From Punica granatum (lineage: Eukaryota; Streptophyta; Magnoliopsida; Myrtales; Lythraceae), in NCBI RefSeq assembly GCF_007655135.1, contig NC_045128.1, positions 14,648,230-14,712,229 of the forward strand: 64,000 nucleotides of DNA, given 5' to 3'. The stretch's first letter is position 1. The number at the start of each line of letters is the position of its first letter. The notes beneath the pieces are model-generated. The model searched no databases, had not been told where the DNA came from, and saw only the letters and a list, made by a program, of their open reading frames with translations. Both the position numbers and the translations under genes were made by a program. Of this stretch, positions 12,014 through 23,689 are shown in pieces.

Positions 12014-12595
12014 ATGGTAGGGAAGAACTGCTTCGCTATCGCCAGCAATTGCAAGTCTAAATGCAGCTTCCAAACGCCAAGAATTTCCTGAGAAACTTTA
12101 AGATTCAGGACAAGCTTTATATCGAGATCACTGGTGATTCAATTAATGTTCAAGCACTATAACAACAACACGACATGCCACTCGTATTCTTCTTTCCTTT
12201 CTTAGCTTCACAATTAGTGTTTTAACACATGCTTTCATTTAATTTGTTGTTTATATCAGGAAGGTATCACAAGTTTCTGTATAGGGTTGAATTGTAAAGG
12301 CTTTGAAAAAAGAGGGACACGAACCCGAAGACGCTTGCCTACTTTGTTTCGGCTTTATTGTACAAAATAAGGTCTTATTTGTTCCTCATCATCATTTTTA
12401 TGCACTTGATCGATGACCATTAACCCGAGGAGAGAGTAGGTAACCTCTTATGCATATATTAACTTTTAAAACACTTACACTAAAATTCTTACCGTTATTA
12501 ATGTTTTAGACTCAATCCTAGGGAGATGCTGTAATTGCTGGTATGGGTGATGATAATAAGCCCGTCCTTTGCAAGCTGGATCCATATGGAGCTCG
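12014..12595 (+). pseudogene. PBC1: 20S proteasome beta-3 subunit (PBC1) pseudogene
   Basis: Three pieces of a proteasome beta-3 protein lie in order on +. At 12014: MVGKNCFAIAS, followed after frame disruption by QDKLYIEITGD-like sequence (near 12112-12165). At about 12262-12372: YHKFLY, then after another frame change RDTNPKTLAYFVSALLYKIR. At about 12524-12595: DAVIAGMGDDNKPVLCKLDP followed by YGAR and a GTAAG donor. These correspond to the N-terminal, middle and central parts of plant PBC1. Stop codons and frameshifts interrupt the first two, and the C-terminal third is not found. The pieces are separated by intron-like sequence, so this is a decayed DNA-level copy, not a retrocopy. Family assignment is from memory of conserved motifs. 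Confidence 0.85.
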
Positions 12596-12599
12596 GTAA

Positions 12600-14440
12600 G
12601 CTATCGATAGCTGTGAAACAAGATGATACTTAGTGTTTTTACTTGATTGAACAACATTATGGTCCTCCATCGTGTAAAAAGGTCTTCACTATTAAGAGGA
12701 TTGAGTACTTGAAAAAAACTTTTGATAATAAGACGATGTCAAGTTCATCTCATTGGATAGTAAACTGATCTTATAAAAATCCTTGTCTATTCAGAATCAT
12801 ATTGACAATCAGCTATTCAATTGACTGAAAAGAGTAGTAGCCTCTCACCGTCTGAAGAGGAATGAAGCAGCCGCAGCAACTTTGCTCAAGCTCGAGGGGG
12901 GCAAGATCGAGTCATTTGGGAGGGTAAAGAGCAGCAATAGCTCGAGCTCAAATAAGAACATGTCAAATGAGCGAGCTAGGCTTGGAAAGGAGCAACAGTT
13001 ACTCAACTGACTGAGAAAGTAGGGAGCAGTTGTAGCTCGAGCTCTGTGAGGAACAACAGCAGCTCGAGCTCGACGTTGACTAGCAGTAGTTGGCCAATGA
13101 ACCGAGAAGATAGCGAGGTTGAGGGAAAGGGAGAGAGGTTATTGTTAACTGTAGGCACCAATTGCGCGGATCCCACTTGCTTGAAAATTATTTTAAAAAA
13201 AAGGCCAACTTGCCCCAATTTCGTGTAAAATCACAGATTACACTTTCAGTGCCAGGTAGGTGAATCTCTTACAAGATGAGGGTTGCCAGCATGCCAGGGA
13301 GTCCCAAGGATTGGTAGCGAAATCACCAGTCAACCTCACCATGCTAGAATACAGCACCATGGCCCGGAGGTCCGTAGGTCTAGTCGACAATTGAGTTTAG
13401 GAGAGATGTCGTTGGAGTGGTTGACGATGACTATCAGACAATTATGCAGCCGATGATTTGGCCGCTAGGATTCTCCTCAATACGAGTGCTAACATTAATG
13501 ACGTCGTGACAGTTGGAAGCCGGTCTTGGAATCGCATTGTTCACGTCCTGAATTGGCTCGCGAAAGATTGATATGACTTCACAGCCTAGTTAGTCGGAAG
13601 TGGCATGAAGTATTGGGTTCGGCTAATGCTGCTGAAAAGGGTGAGCTCGGAACGGGACCTTAGCTCATGGAAGACCTCCTTGGTCGGGAATCAAGGTGCG
13701 TAAAAGGATAAGCTGACGGATATGCGAGATTACTTCGGAAGGCTAGTGCATTATAATGAAAGGAGTGCGGGAAAAATAGATATTGAAAGTGCGGGTGCAG
13801 GATAAGTAAAGATAGAAAAGTAATGTGCATGCTTGATTGGCTAAGGGGGGGAATCCAGTATATAGACTTAGCTTATATAGGCTAGCGCTAGAGTGTAACT
13901 GAGCAAAGAAAATGCAAGGAAAGATAATAGAATATAAAGGAAACTCCATGTCTTGAGCATCACGTCCATGTGTATTGCCTTCATTGTAATCTCCATTTCC
14001 ATCATGGAGTCTTCTACGCATGGATGCTTAAAATTCTCTCAAATATAATTGATTCTTAACTCTTGGATGCCATATTTGGGACGTGGTTGCATAGGAAATT
14101 CCCTAAAATGAATAAGCCGTCCACATTCGTTCTCGCCTTCGCTTGGAAACTATCCATAATTGTCATTCATGAGCGCTAACTTGATACACGACTGTCTAGA
14201 TTGGGTAGTGCTGTGGATTTTGGGCCAGGCTTGTTGTGAACTTCGATTGCAAGCTAATCTCCTTGCATATGATAGTCTCATGAGCTTCACATGTCTAGGT
14301 ACATATTTACCGCGAAGTGCAAAAAATGAGTGTAAACAGCTCCAAATCTGTCAAACAATCAGCAGAAGATGAGCTTGGGTTTGCAAATATCTGACAGTGA
14401 AGTTATGTTTGTCCACTTGCTCAATTATTTAATATTTTTC
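12600..14440. other. Intergenic, repeated AGCTCGAGCTC motifs, no gene recognised
   Basis: Three copies of a palindromic AGCTCGAGCTC motif lie between about 12930 and 13075 in a low-complexity stretch. The rest (13220-14440) has mixed composition and may be old retroelement sequence, but I could not identify a domain. Confidence 0.4.
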
Positions 14441-14898
14441 CTTCCCTATAAATAGGAGGCTCGTCTTCGGCTCAAGACACATTGACACAGAGGGCACTTC
14501 AAGAAATTGAGAGAGTAAGAGTGAGGGAGTGTATGCGTGAGAGAGAGAGGGAGAAGGTGAGGAATTGTGTACTCCATAGAGAGAATACAGGTGGAGATAT
14601 TTTGCGAGATGCGCGGTATATTAATCTCAGATAATTGATATTGGGTCTCTAGGTAGAGAACGTGGTAGGTCTATGAGAAGATAACAGTGTATCCAGTTCA
14701 GTTATTGCCGGTCCATGGAGAGACAAGTGCTTATGTAAGAAGTTGATTATATAGTAGAATCTTTGCCCATTAGCCCCTTCTAATTTTTTCCATCTCCACT
14801 CTTAGTGTTTTCCACGTTAAATCTCGACTTATAGTGGAGATTATAATTTGCCAAACTATAATTCGATAAACTTGTGGGAAGAGTTTCGGGTCCTAACA
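14440..14898 (+). mobile_element. Possible LTR remnant (Ty1/copia-like)
   Basis: Looks like U3/R/U5 of an LTR. There is a TATA box in CCCTATAAATAGGAGG near 14448, a GA-rich leader with GAGAGAG runs, and an end GTTTCGGGTCCTAACA at 14898. No TG start, partner LTR, or primer-binding site could be placed, so the left limit and identity are uncertain. Confidence 0.35.
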
Positions 14899-15067
14899 GC
14901 TGTATATTCGCAGGGAAAGTAAGGTGGAGCAACTTTAAAGTTCAAATTCCAATTCGATAGGGGGAAAGATGAAGCAAAGATGCGAGATTAGGGGTTCAAT
15001 TGGGAAAATTGTTTGGAACCTATTTGAGCCGTAATTTTTAATTTGAATTTCACGGTTCAATTAACTA

Positions 15068-15735
15068 TGTAGACACCCCATTTTGGCCAAAAGAGCACGA
15101 GACAGATCGGAACAAAAGAATAAACAAGGGCAAAATAGTAAAAATCAACCCGAAATGGCCCGAGAAATTCTCTACGGTCAACTTCGACATGTCGTGGTAT
15201 GATGTCGCTAGGCATTTTTAGGCCTTGCCGCGACTCGTGATCGGTTGGTTCATTTACCTGGAACTTCTTTATTTGTTGGGAGTCGTCATTATACCGTTTT
15301 GGATTTGGCCGGTGAGCCTCCGAGTCACTTCCATGAGTTAAGATACTAACCTCCTAAGGATTTTAGATTTGACTCAATTTTTGATCCAAAGAACTAGATC
15401 CGAGGCTCTGTTTTGGGATTAGAGGGTCGCAAACAAATAATCCGCCCTTTCGTTATTCTTCTAGGCTCCTAATTTGCTAACACGTATTAATTTAAACCCT
15501 ACTATTTTTTCCTACAGTTTAAAGTCATGTTTCACATACATCTCCACGATTTACAACACATTGTACGTTACCCACGTACCTATACATCCTTGATACATAT
15601 ACATCATTATCACATCCACACATATGTACATCATTTACCATCATGAGCCTTGATGAACCATACAATATCTCACGGGCCAACCGGGCCTACAACTTGGGCC
15701 TAGAGCCTGAAGGAAAAGTGGACATAGGACCCCTA
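15068..15735 (+). mobile_element. Possible 5' part of a Tat-type gypsy LTR
   Basis: Begins TGTAGACACCCCATTTTGGC, a start I associate with Tat/Ogre-type LTRs, followed by TTGTTGGGAGTCGTCATTAT and other stretches typical of these LTRs. There is no coding sequence and no partner LTR. It ends without a recognisable boundary. Confidence 0.4.
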
Positions 15736-16795
15736 CCTAGGAAAATCTAGTTAATTTATATAGATTTACTTGTTTCATTCACGTTTTCATCTTGTTTACG
15801 ATTTTTATTAGCTTTATCCAAATTCACATTTAGGTTATTTAATTTTTAATTCCCGAAATTCAGGAAAATTGACCTAAGTCCCTCAAGACCTCCAAGGGTC
15901 TTCATTTTATTCTTAGGACATTTAGAATAGGTTTTTTTTACCCCAAATCCACGAATTTACATATTTAGGTATATATGATGAAAAGATTTTATAGGCGCAT
16001 ATGCCAACAATTGATGAACCCATACAAAATCTCTGATACTTTCATATGGAATAGGAGATACTTCATACTCCCTTTCTCGACTTTATTCCTCCATTGCTAG
16101 AAGCATCTTCGATTTTGCGGAGTTTCATATTATTGGTTTATGCTTTTAATGTCACATTCGATTAGATTATGAGATACGATTTGCCTTTTTTTTCTCTTTG
16201 TAATTATTCCTTAATATGAGATGATTTAAATGGCGAAATATACTAGAAAGAGTAATGCATCAAATACTTTCATTTAACATGATTCTCAAGTGCAAATGTT
16301 TTAGTAAATATGCCAAGTTTATATTGCTGGAATTCTATCTTGGGGATCCCAATTGATCTTGATGTTGGCTTTCGTGTTTGAGATCTCTTTTTATCTCATC
16401 TAACGTATGGTAATTTCAATTATTTTCACATTTGATCACTTATTTATATTTATGATTGTGTTGTTGGCCCACTCAGCAGACTCGCTACAAAAATAAAGTT
16501 TTTTAGTGACTGATTGTGCTTGCTTTTAGTAATCTAATATTATATTTATCTTGCGTTTTAGTAGATAAGAATTTGGTGATATTTTTTTCTTAGTTTGGTT
16601 CCATGAAAGATTTCTTGATTAGGGTCCTTATAATCACCGTATTTAATGCTTGTATATATGTTTGGCTTTGAATGGGTTGTTTGGTTCCATTAAATGAGTT
16701 TCATCTAGTCGAGAGCTCTTGTTCTTGGACTGGCGCTCTTTCTTTTCCATGAAGTGGTGGGTTATTTTCATTTCCCTTGATTGAGGTTGAGATAA
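15736..16795. other. Intergenic, nothing recognised
   Basis: AT-rich sequence without domain signatures on either strand. Confidence 0.4.
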
Positions 16796-16800
16796 GTACT

Positions 16801-17545
16801 TTTTTTTTCATAGGTGATGTGACTTTCTCATTAATCAAAAACCAAATATGCATTTATACTTATCCAAGGATAACTATTGATAACCCTCTATGACAAAACT
16901 CAAAAAACTGTACATCAGAGAGCTCGAAAGCATGTGCTGAAAAAGAAAATTTTAACTTTGCCAATGCTCTTGGAATGGAAATAACTTTCATCCGTACCAT
17001 GGCCAAAATTTGTTGAAGCAACAAAAGGACTGAATTGGACTTCTTCTAAAATACCTGGAGGTTCCTATTGCGCCAAATATGATATGAGATATATATATAT
17101 AACAAGTCTAGAGCAATCAGAGAATGACAGAATAAAGCTTTCTACCTTTAAGCAAACAAACCCAATCAAACTTCGATTGCCAATCTCGAACCTCTTTGTG
17201 AATCCCCACTCTGCTTAATAAGCTTAGCCAAATAGCACGAGTATATGTGTAAGGAAAAAAAAAAGTGATTAAAGATTTCTATACAAGTTCCACAAAATTT
17301 ACACTCCGAAACATTAATGGGAGTACCCCAGCAGAGTATTTTGTTCTTTGCGTTTAGCTTGTCCTTGATAGCCAACCAACAGATAAACGAAACATGAGGG
17401 ATATGTCAATTAAACCAGATTGTTTTCCACCTTTGCACTTTAACCTTCTTAGGTTTGAAGTATTCCCAAGCATTCGAAGTAGAGAATTTACCATTTTCAA
17501 CCGCTGATCAGATAACAACATCTTGATGATGCAATTGCAGATCAA
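16801..17545 (-). mobile_element. LINE 3' fragment with RT zinc-binding domain (zf-RVT)
   Basis: The minus strand encodes NGKFSTSNAWEYFKPKK...KVQRWKTIWFN, one stop codon, then HIPHVSFICWLAIKDKLNAK, ILCWG, and CKFCGTCIEIFNHFFFSLHI. This W...WLAI..KL.T.....WG...C..C....E...H.F..C pattern is the zf-RVT domain found after the reverse transcriptase in plant non-LTR elements. The minus-strand sequence downstream ends in a run of A (T run at 16801-16809), consistent with a LINE 3' poly(A) tail. The reverse transcriptase and endonuclease are absent, so this is a 5'-truncated, dead copy. A stop codon in the domain and further stops before the tail confirm decay. Confidence 0.75.
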
Positions 17546-18040
17546 CTACAAGCTCTTTGATTTCATCAGCGAGATATGTTCTTCATGTTTGTATCTTCTT
17601 GTGTGTGTTTTGCTTAACTTAATTTTAATGTTTAAGCCTTTTGGGTTGATATTTATTGAAGTTTTGATTTGGGTATGCTGGTCCAATTTGTTATGTTGAA
17701 AGCTGTGCTATATGTGGTTTCCATCTATTCTGGATCATTGACTTTTCATGATTAAAATCTTTAGTGTGAACGAATTTCTCTTGTTCTTGTTTCGTTCTAC
17801 TGGGTTTCACTAAATTGGTGTTGTTAGTGTATCTTTTAAGTTTGCATGGGATTGGATGTGTTGCTATTATTATTGTGAATGATAACTCATGGTTGATTTT
17901 ATTTAATTTAAAATGTCTTCTTTGTTTGTGGTGCCTATGGGTAATGCATATGCTAAATTTTATTACATGATTTTTGCGTAATGTATAGATTATAAAGATA
18001 TATTTATTATACATTTTGTCACAGCTTGATAGGCCTGATA
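17546..18040. other. Intergenic, nothing recognised
   Basis: AT-rich, T-rich sequence resembling introns or old non-coding DNA, with no domain signature. Confidence 0.4.
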
Positions 18041-19560
18041 TGGATAGGAGGCTAGGGTAGAAAGGAATTTGGGGAGGTCATCCTGCACTTTTGTTTACAC
18101 TCATTTTTCCCACATAATGGTAATTACGAAGCCCACAAGGTACTTGACTTAAGATCGAGCTTAATTGGTCAAAATTCGGCTTAATTAGAGGTCCGCGACA
18201 TGGCATATTAGACGCACAAGGGGACCCGTGTAAAAAGGCGCCTCATAATTATGCACTTGATGACCCGACTCGAGGATCTGCAACATTACCCAATGCAGAC
18301 AGCCACCGCTGGGTTAATCGAGGAGGAGGTTATGGCAACTTTTGGCTGGGCTAATTTGTTCGGATAAGCTAAGGGCTAAACAGCTCACACTAGGGAAGAA
18401 TTTCATTTCTTTCCAAGATGCTATTGATGCACGAAACTGAACATACACACAGGAAAGTTGGAATTTCTGCATGGCTGTTAGACATGGGAATACCCAAGTG
18501 ATTAGGGAAAGAGGCTCATGTAAGGAAATTGCGATGATTTTTTTCATATGCGAGCTTATATGCGCATGCGAAGCAAGAAGGCACATCTAGTGCATTGAAT
18601 ATACGATCAAGGACATTTCCTTTGTTAGATATCTCATTTTTAGGAGTTGCTTTAAGGTTTGGCAAGAGAATTAGTCATGTAGAGCAATTTCCTTATCTTT
18701 TAGCTAGTAAGATATAGCTTCCTAGTTTTAACTATTAAGCTAGGCAACTCTTAGATTGTTGCTCATTGTCTTTATTTCGTTCCAAAAAGGCTGAAACTTG
18801 CTCTATTCGAGGTCTTCTAGGTCAGTTCTATAAGAGTAGACAAAGCCATTCAATGTAAACGCTCTCCGCGACAACACAACATAACATGCTCATTTAATCT
18901 ATCTTTACATTTCTCTATAATTTACTTTTCTCGTATTTTTCAATATCCACACCGCACCTTTCAATATCTATCTTTCCCATATCGCACTTTAATATCTATC
19001 CTTCACGCACTTGCACTTACTTATCTTCTTGCACGCATTATTTTTCCTGCTCTTTACCTCCAAAATGAAATAGCCTTCCAGAGCACCCCGCCGATCCCGT
19101 TGGCTTTACCTCTTCTATCTATCTCGAGGCTTTCGGGCTAAGAATGGTCTCTACCGAGTTAAGGGTTTCGGCTTAAGATTCTTTCTTTTCGACTGCCTCG
19201 TAACCGAGACCCGACAAACACAGACCTTCCCGAGACCGTGGTCCTATCCTTCCACGATCGGTTTTAGGGTCGTGACTCTACCTTTCAGCTGCCTCCTGTC
19301 GAGACCCACCTACAAGGAGGCATTCCCCGAGTTACAGCTTCCTAGCCAAAACTCATCCTTTTCGGCTACACTAGCAGAGACTCATTTCATGGACCTTCTA
19401 GGACCGCAAGCCTACCATCCGAGTCAAGGCTTTTGCGCCTAGCTCATCCCTTAGCTGGCTCAGTGGAGACATATCATTCGCGGGCCTTCCTTAGGCCGTG
19501 ACCATTATCCACTACACTGGCTCTTGAGCCGTCCTAACACTACAAGAACGACTTTCGAGC
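18041..19560 (+). mobile_element. Probable LTR-like repeat with degenerate internal repeats
   Basis: A TATA-like CTATAAGAGTAGAC near 18829 is followed by a CT/AC-rich leader. From 19080 there are degenerate repeats about 100-120 bp apart, with recurring motifs such as GACCGTGGTCCTATCC, GTCGTGACTCTACC, GACCGCAAGCCTACC and GCCGTGACCATTATCC. No coding domain is visible. It is best explained as retroelement LTR sequence, but no ends were found. Confidence 0.35.
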
Positions 19561-20022
19561 CATCTCATTTAAATATTTGGTTAAACATCACGCGCATGTC
19601 TAGAAAAACTTAAATGGCTTAATCCTCGAAACCGTGAAATCGTCCACACAACTCTATCATCTCCCGACCGATAACTATCATATCGAAAATCCAAACTAAT
19701 CTTATGGACCCTAGGGACTATGGTGCAACGCTTTAGCCTGATGAAGATGGCTAATGGTTTCACCCTCACTAACATCTTGGGACTGCACCCTAGCACGTCT
19801 GACAACCTAAACGCAACGCGGAAACTACAGAGTAGATCGCGAATTTCAGGCGAAACAACCTCTTAACAGGATTCTTGAGATACTAAATTCTACGAGTTCA
19901 AGGCAGATGAACGTCATGAAGAGATCTCAAGGTATCTCACAACGGCCTTGAACCTAAAGGAGATTCAGATTAGCTTTCATCATCCTCGAGAAAAATGTGA
20001 ACACTACGTTGAGCCGAAGAAT

Positions 20023-20920
20023 GATGAGGCATGCTAGACGGCTTGTCGAGGCGCGTTGAGGCCAATACCCCGGTCGGTGCAGAATTCACAATTGATATTG
20101 ATGAGATCTAATGCTTCTCAATTTATGCTTATTGAGGAATAAAATGTGACAAATCTCATATTGGAAAAGAAGAGGAAAATCCAAGAGTTAATATATAGTT
20201 TTGGTACCACCACTTATCAGCTTGAGCTTTTAAGTGAAAATAAACCCGAGCCGATATGAGCCTAATGAAAATTCAATATGGTATCAAAGTACAGATTACG
20301 CATATGCTCGTCCACGCGCGTATGCAGATGCACTCACACCACGCCAGGCCTTGTATGTCCGAGTGAAGCCAAAAGAACGCCTCATGTTTGCCCCTTCCCC
20401 CTCACCGTTCACCCGAGCACAAAAGATGAGCTGAGCTCGAGGTCAATTGTTGAGGGTGGGTGTTTAAGGGCACGTGACAACGTGTAGGCAGAAATAAACC
20501 ACACGTTGCACGTGAGGGCAGGTGTTCGGAATTATAATCCCACATGGAAATAATGAAAGGATAACCGTGAGTTTATATGAGACTTAGGTACCATCACTTA
20601 ACAGTTTGAGCTTTTAAGTGGAAATTGACCCAAATCCATATGAGCCCAATGGAAATTCAGTAATGTTGTTTTGAGTGTTTTTCTTATGTTTTTTGTTGAG
20701 GTCTGTCAACTTCTTCGCTAGCAAGCCTTGTGTTTCATTTGGACTTTGAGCATCGTTAGTGGAATGAGACGTCGCAAGTATTCTAAACCCTTCTAAATTT
20801 TGTTGGATTACTGCAAATTGAACCGAAAACTAACGAGAGATGCTAGACGGCTCATCAAAGACGCATTGAGGCTAATGGCACTAGTTGGTAAAGAATTCAC
20901 GAGTGATTTTGAAAAGAATT
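20023..20920. repeat. Direct repeats flanking the TRIM-like element
   Basis: A block GATGCTAGACGGCT(C/T)(A/G)TC...GCGTTGAGGC...AGAATTCAC near 20030-20095 recurs at about 20842-20905. The copies flank the TRIM-like element, suggesting it sits in a duplicated segment or within a larger retroelement. Confidence 0.55.
20146..20661 (+). mobile_element. TRIM-like miniature LTR retrotransposon
   Basis: Two LTR-like direct repeats, about 20146-20276 and 20523-20661, share the TG start, GGTACCA(C/T)CACTTA(T/A)CAG, TTGAGCTTTTAAGTG and an ATTCA end. Three bases after the first copy lies TGGTATCAAAGTAC, close to the initiator-tRNA-Met primer-binding site (TGGTATCAGAGC). A purine-rich GAGGGCAGG precedes the second copy, as expected for a polypurine tract. 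The internal domain is about 246 bp and has no coding capacity, which fits the TRIM class. No clear TSD remains, and the LTRs have diverged visibly, so the insertion is old. Confidence 0.7.
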
Positions 20921-20989
20921 AAAGCTTCTAAATTACTTCTATTTTGAACCTTCTTTACTATCCAACTTTGTGTTTCATTTGGATTTTGC

Positions 20990-21199
20990 CTTGTTTGGTT
21001 TCACAAACCGATTTTAACTTTAGTTTTAACTCTACTCCACTTAACTCCACTTATTTTCAATTCAACAACAAAATCATTACTTTCTCTTAACTATTCATTA
21101 CTTTTTTACACTTTTTTTTTCATAATTTAACAATACAAACATTATAACCCAATCAAAATCAAAACTTCACTCTACTTAACTCTAAAACCAAACACACTA
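20990..21199. mobile_element. Tourist-like MITE (family also at 49135-49434)
   Basis: The ends are TTGTTTGGTTT on the left and the reverse complement of GTGTTTGGTTTTAGAGTT on the right. Internal sequence (AACTTCACTCTACTTAACTC, ATTCAACAACAAAATCATTA) corresponds to the MITE at 49135-49434 in the opposite orientation. A TSD could not be defined. Confidence 0.65.
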
Positions 21200-21385
21200 C
21201 TGTCCTTAATTGAAAACATCGAAGAAGTTCTGAACCTTTTTAAAAATTGCAAGATTGCCTCAATTACAATGTGAGTTAGACTAAAAACACCATGCATTAC
21301 ATATGTCTATATAGCATATTCCAACAATTAAAATATGCTCGCATTACATATGTCTATATGGCTTTGGTACCATCATTTATCAGCT

Positions 21386-21826
21386 TGCAAGTGTTTTTAC
21401 CTAAATTGGCCCATGGTTTGTCCGTTTTGTCAAATCTATCCTATGCTTTTTTTTGTCAAATCTATCTCACGGTTTACTTTTTGCATCTAATCTATCCCAG
21501 AGTTATCTTTTCCGTCAACATCTAACAGCCGTGCTGACGTGGCACGTGGAGAGATAGTGGGCTACACTTGCCACGTAGGCGCCATGTCAGCACGGCCGTT
21601 AGATATCGAGAGAAAGATAACGCTGGGATAGATTTGATGCAAAAAGTAAACCATGGGATAGATTTGGCGCCATGTCAGCACGGCTGTTAGATATCGAGGG
21701 AAAGATAACACCGGGATAGATTTGATGCAAAAAGTAAACCATGGGATAGATTTGACAAAAAAAACATAGGATAGATTTGACAAAACGTGCAAACCATGAG
21801 CCATTTTAGGTGAATACCCCTTACAA
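21386..21826. mobile_element. Long-TIR MITE with internal 88-bp tandem duplication
   Basis: The left arm (from about 21386) and the right arm (to about 21826) are inverted repeats of about 170 bp: ACCTAAA(A/T)TGGC(C/T)CATGGTTTG, GTTTTGTCAAATCTATCCTA, then AGTTATC and CATCTAACAGCCGTGCTGAC. The right arm carries a tandem duplication of 88 bp (21578-21665 and 21666-21753; a handful of mismatches). The loop contains GCACGTGGAGAGATAG. No TSD was found. The arm sequence resembles a widespread type of plant MITE with CAAATCTATCC repeats. Confidence 0.8.
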
Positions 21827-22770
21827 TTAATACATGAAATATGATTGAGAAAAAGAAAATTGCGAAAACTTAATATATAAATTTTCTAAATTCTATAATT
21901 ATTAATCTTTCTTTCAAAAGCTAGGAATTTTGTACTTTTTGGATTTTATGATTATTTTTATATAAATTCTATGATTATTAATCTTTCTTTTAAAAATTAC
22001 TTTTTATATAATTTTGTGCTCTTAAAAAAATCGAATTTTGAGATCAGTTTAGTAATTTTCTATCAAAGAATAAAAAGAATTGACATTATTTTTATTGTCA
22101 TAATTACGAGAGCTCGCACTACGCGCCACATTTTGTAATGCACTTTGAGTATATTCATTATATCTTTCAATATATTAATCTAATAATTAATTCACAATTT
22201 TTAATTACAAAAGTTTTTCAAATATATTAATTATGAAAATATGGACATTATGTCTGAGATATATTATTTATATTATCTAAAATTGTTAAGTAAAAAACAA
22301 TAGGGAAAAAGGATGGGTGGTGCCCATGGAAAAGAGAGTGGGTGATTTCCTAGGAGAAAACAAGAGTTAAAATGAATACTTATTTACGTAAAATGATAAT
22401 TTATATATTATGTAATTTAGACTACATTCACGATAGTTCACAAGAGCACTCCATTCTATTGATGAGTAACTTATGTTCGTAATTCTTAACTCCTGGACAA
22501 TTAACCCTTCGCAGCCCTGTACATTAATATGTACTTTGATTTTTCACATTTTTATAATTAATTTTTCTGAATATTCACAGTGTGTTTATATATTAGATAT
22601 TTTTTGAAGAGATTATTTATTTTATTTTTTTATCATGAAGTCCCAAAAAATACAATAATATCAATATAAAATAAAAATAGCAAAAGAATATGCACAATGC
22701 ATGGGCTAAATGACTAATTATACCTCATTGTAATGATTGCTATTAATTTAATTTATTTTGCTAAATATAG

Positions 22771-22771
<1 letters not shown>

Positions 22772-22801
<30 letters not shown>

Positions 22802-22856
22802 GTCATTATCATCATTATTATTGTTATTGTTATTATTGGTATTGTTATTATTATTC
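22772..22856. repeat. (ATT)n trinucleotide repeat
   Basis: An ATT run that is perfect at first and then interrupted by GTT/ATC units. Confidence 0.95.
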
Positions 22857-22966
22857 CTAATCATGAATCTCGTGCGTTGCACGGAAAAATTTCACCAATT
22901 TTTTAAAAAATATAATTAAAAATAAAAAAGAAAAATTGCTTGGAGAATCAAAAGCGAAAAAAAAAA

Positions 22967-23304
22967 TAAAACAAAGGGTAAATTACAAAAAAAAAACTCA
23001 AGTTTTGTAAAATGTCTCAATTTTGTCCTAAATTTTGTTTTGTAACAGAAAAAACCATAAGTTTTCTAAAATGTCTCAAAAATGACATCCGTTATAATTT
23101 CCGTCAATTTTTGCCTACGTGTGACCTACGTAGACTGTTAAAGGAACCCACCATCAGCAGCAAAAATTGACGGAAATTATAACGGATGTCATTTTTTAGA
23201 CATTTTAGAAAACTTATGGTTTTTTTGTTACAAAACAAAATTTAGGACAAAACTGAGACTTTTTACAAAATTTGGGTTTTTTTTTTAATTTGCCCTAAAA
23301 CAAA
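22967..23304. mobile_element. Mutator-like MITE with perfect 9-bp TSD
   Basis: The element is 22976-23295 (320 bp). It is flanked by a perfect 9-bp direct repeat TAAAACAAA (22967-22975 and 23296-23304). It begins GGGTAAATTAC and ends in the reverse complement of GGGCAAATT. The arms (about 140 bp each) are nearly complementary throughout, for example GACATCCGTTATAATTTCCG against CGGAAATTATAACGGATGTC. The 9-bp TSD places it with Mutator-type elements. It has no coding capacity. Confidence 0.9.
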
Positions 23305-23689
23305 CAAACAACCTTCGCGTTTAGTGGTAGGAGAAATTACATTATGAGAGCTTGCATATAGAGTAATAATACCTTTCGAGAGATGAAACTCATATCATCA
23401 ATTTTGGAAAAGAATATGAAAAAAGCAAAGAATCAAAAAAAAATAAAAGAATGAAAAATTTCTATAAAAATGAGAGAAAAATCAAAGAATAAATTTAATC
23501 AAGTCACTTGCATCCAGAGAGAAACATAGTTTCAAGAGCCCGTATCTAGTTGTAAACGTATTCTTTGAGACCTATATATGTGTATGATAATTCGTATTTA
23601 TAATTATCATACAATATATATATATATATATATAATCTGATTTGGTTTCTTTTTTCGGGTGAACAAATCTGATTTATTTTTTGAAAAGA

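Noticed and set aside
22772..22856. Repeat array that might be mistaken for CRISPR-like
   Set aside because: It is a simple ATT microsatellite in plant DNA; there are no spacers.
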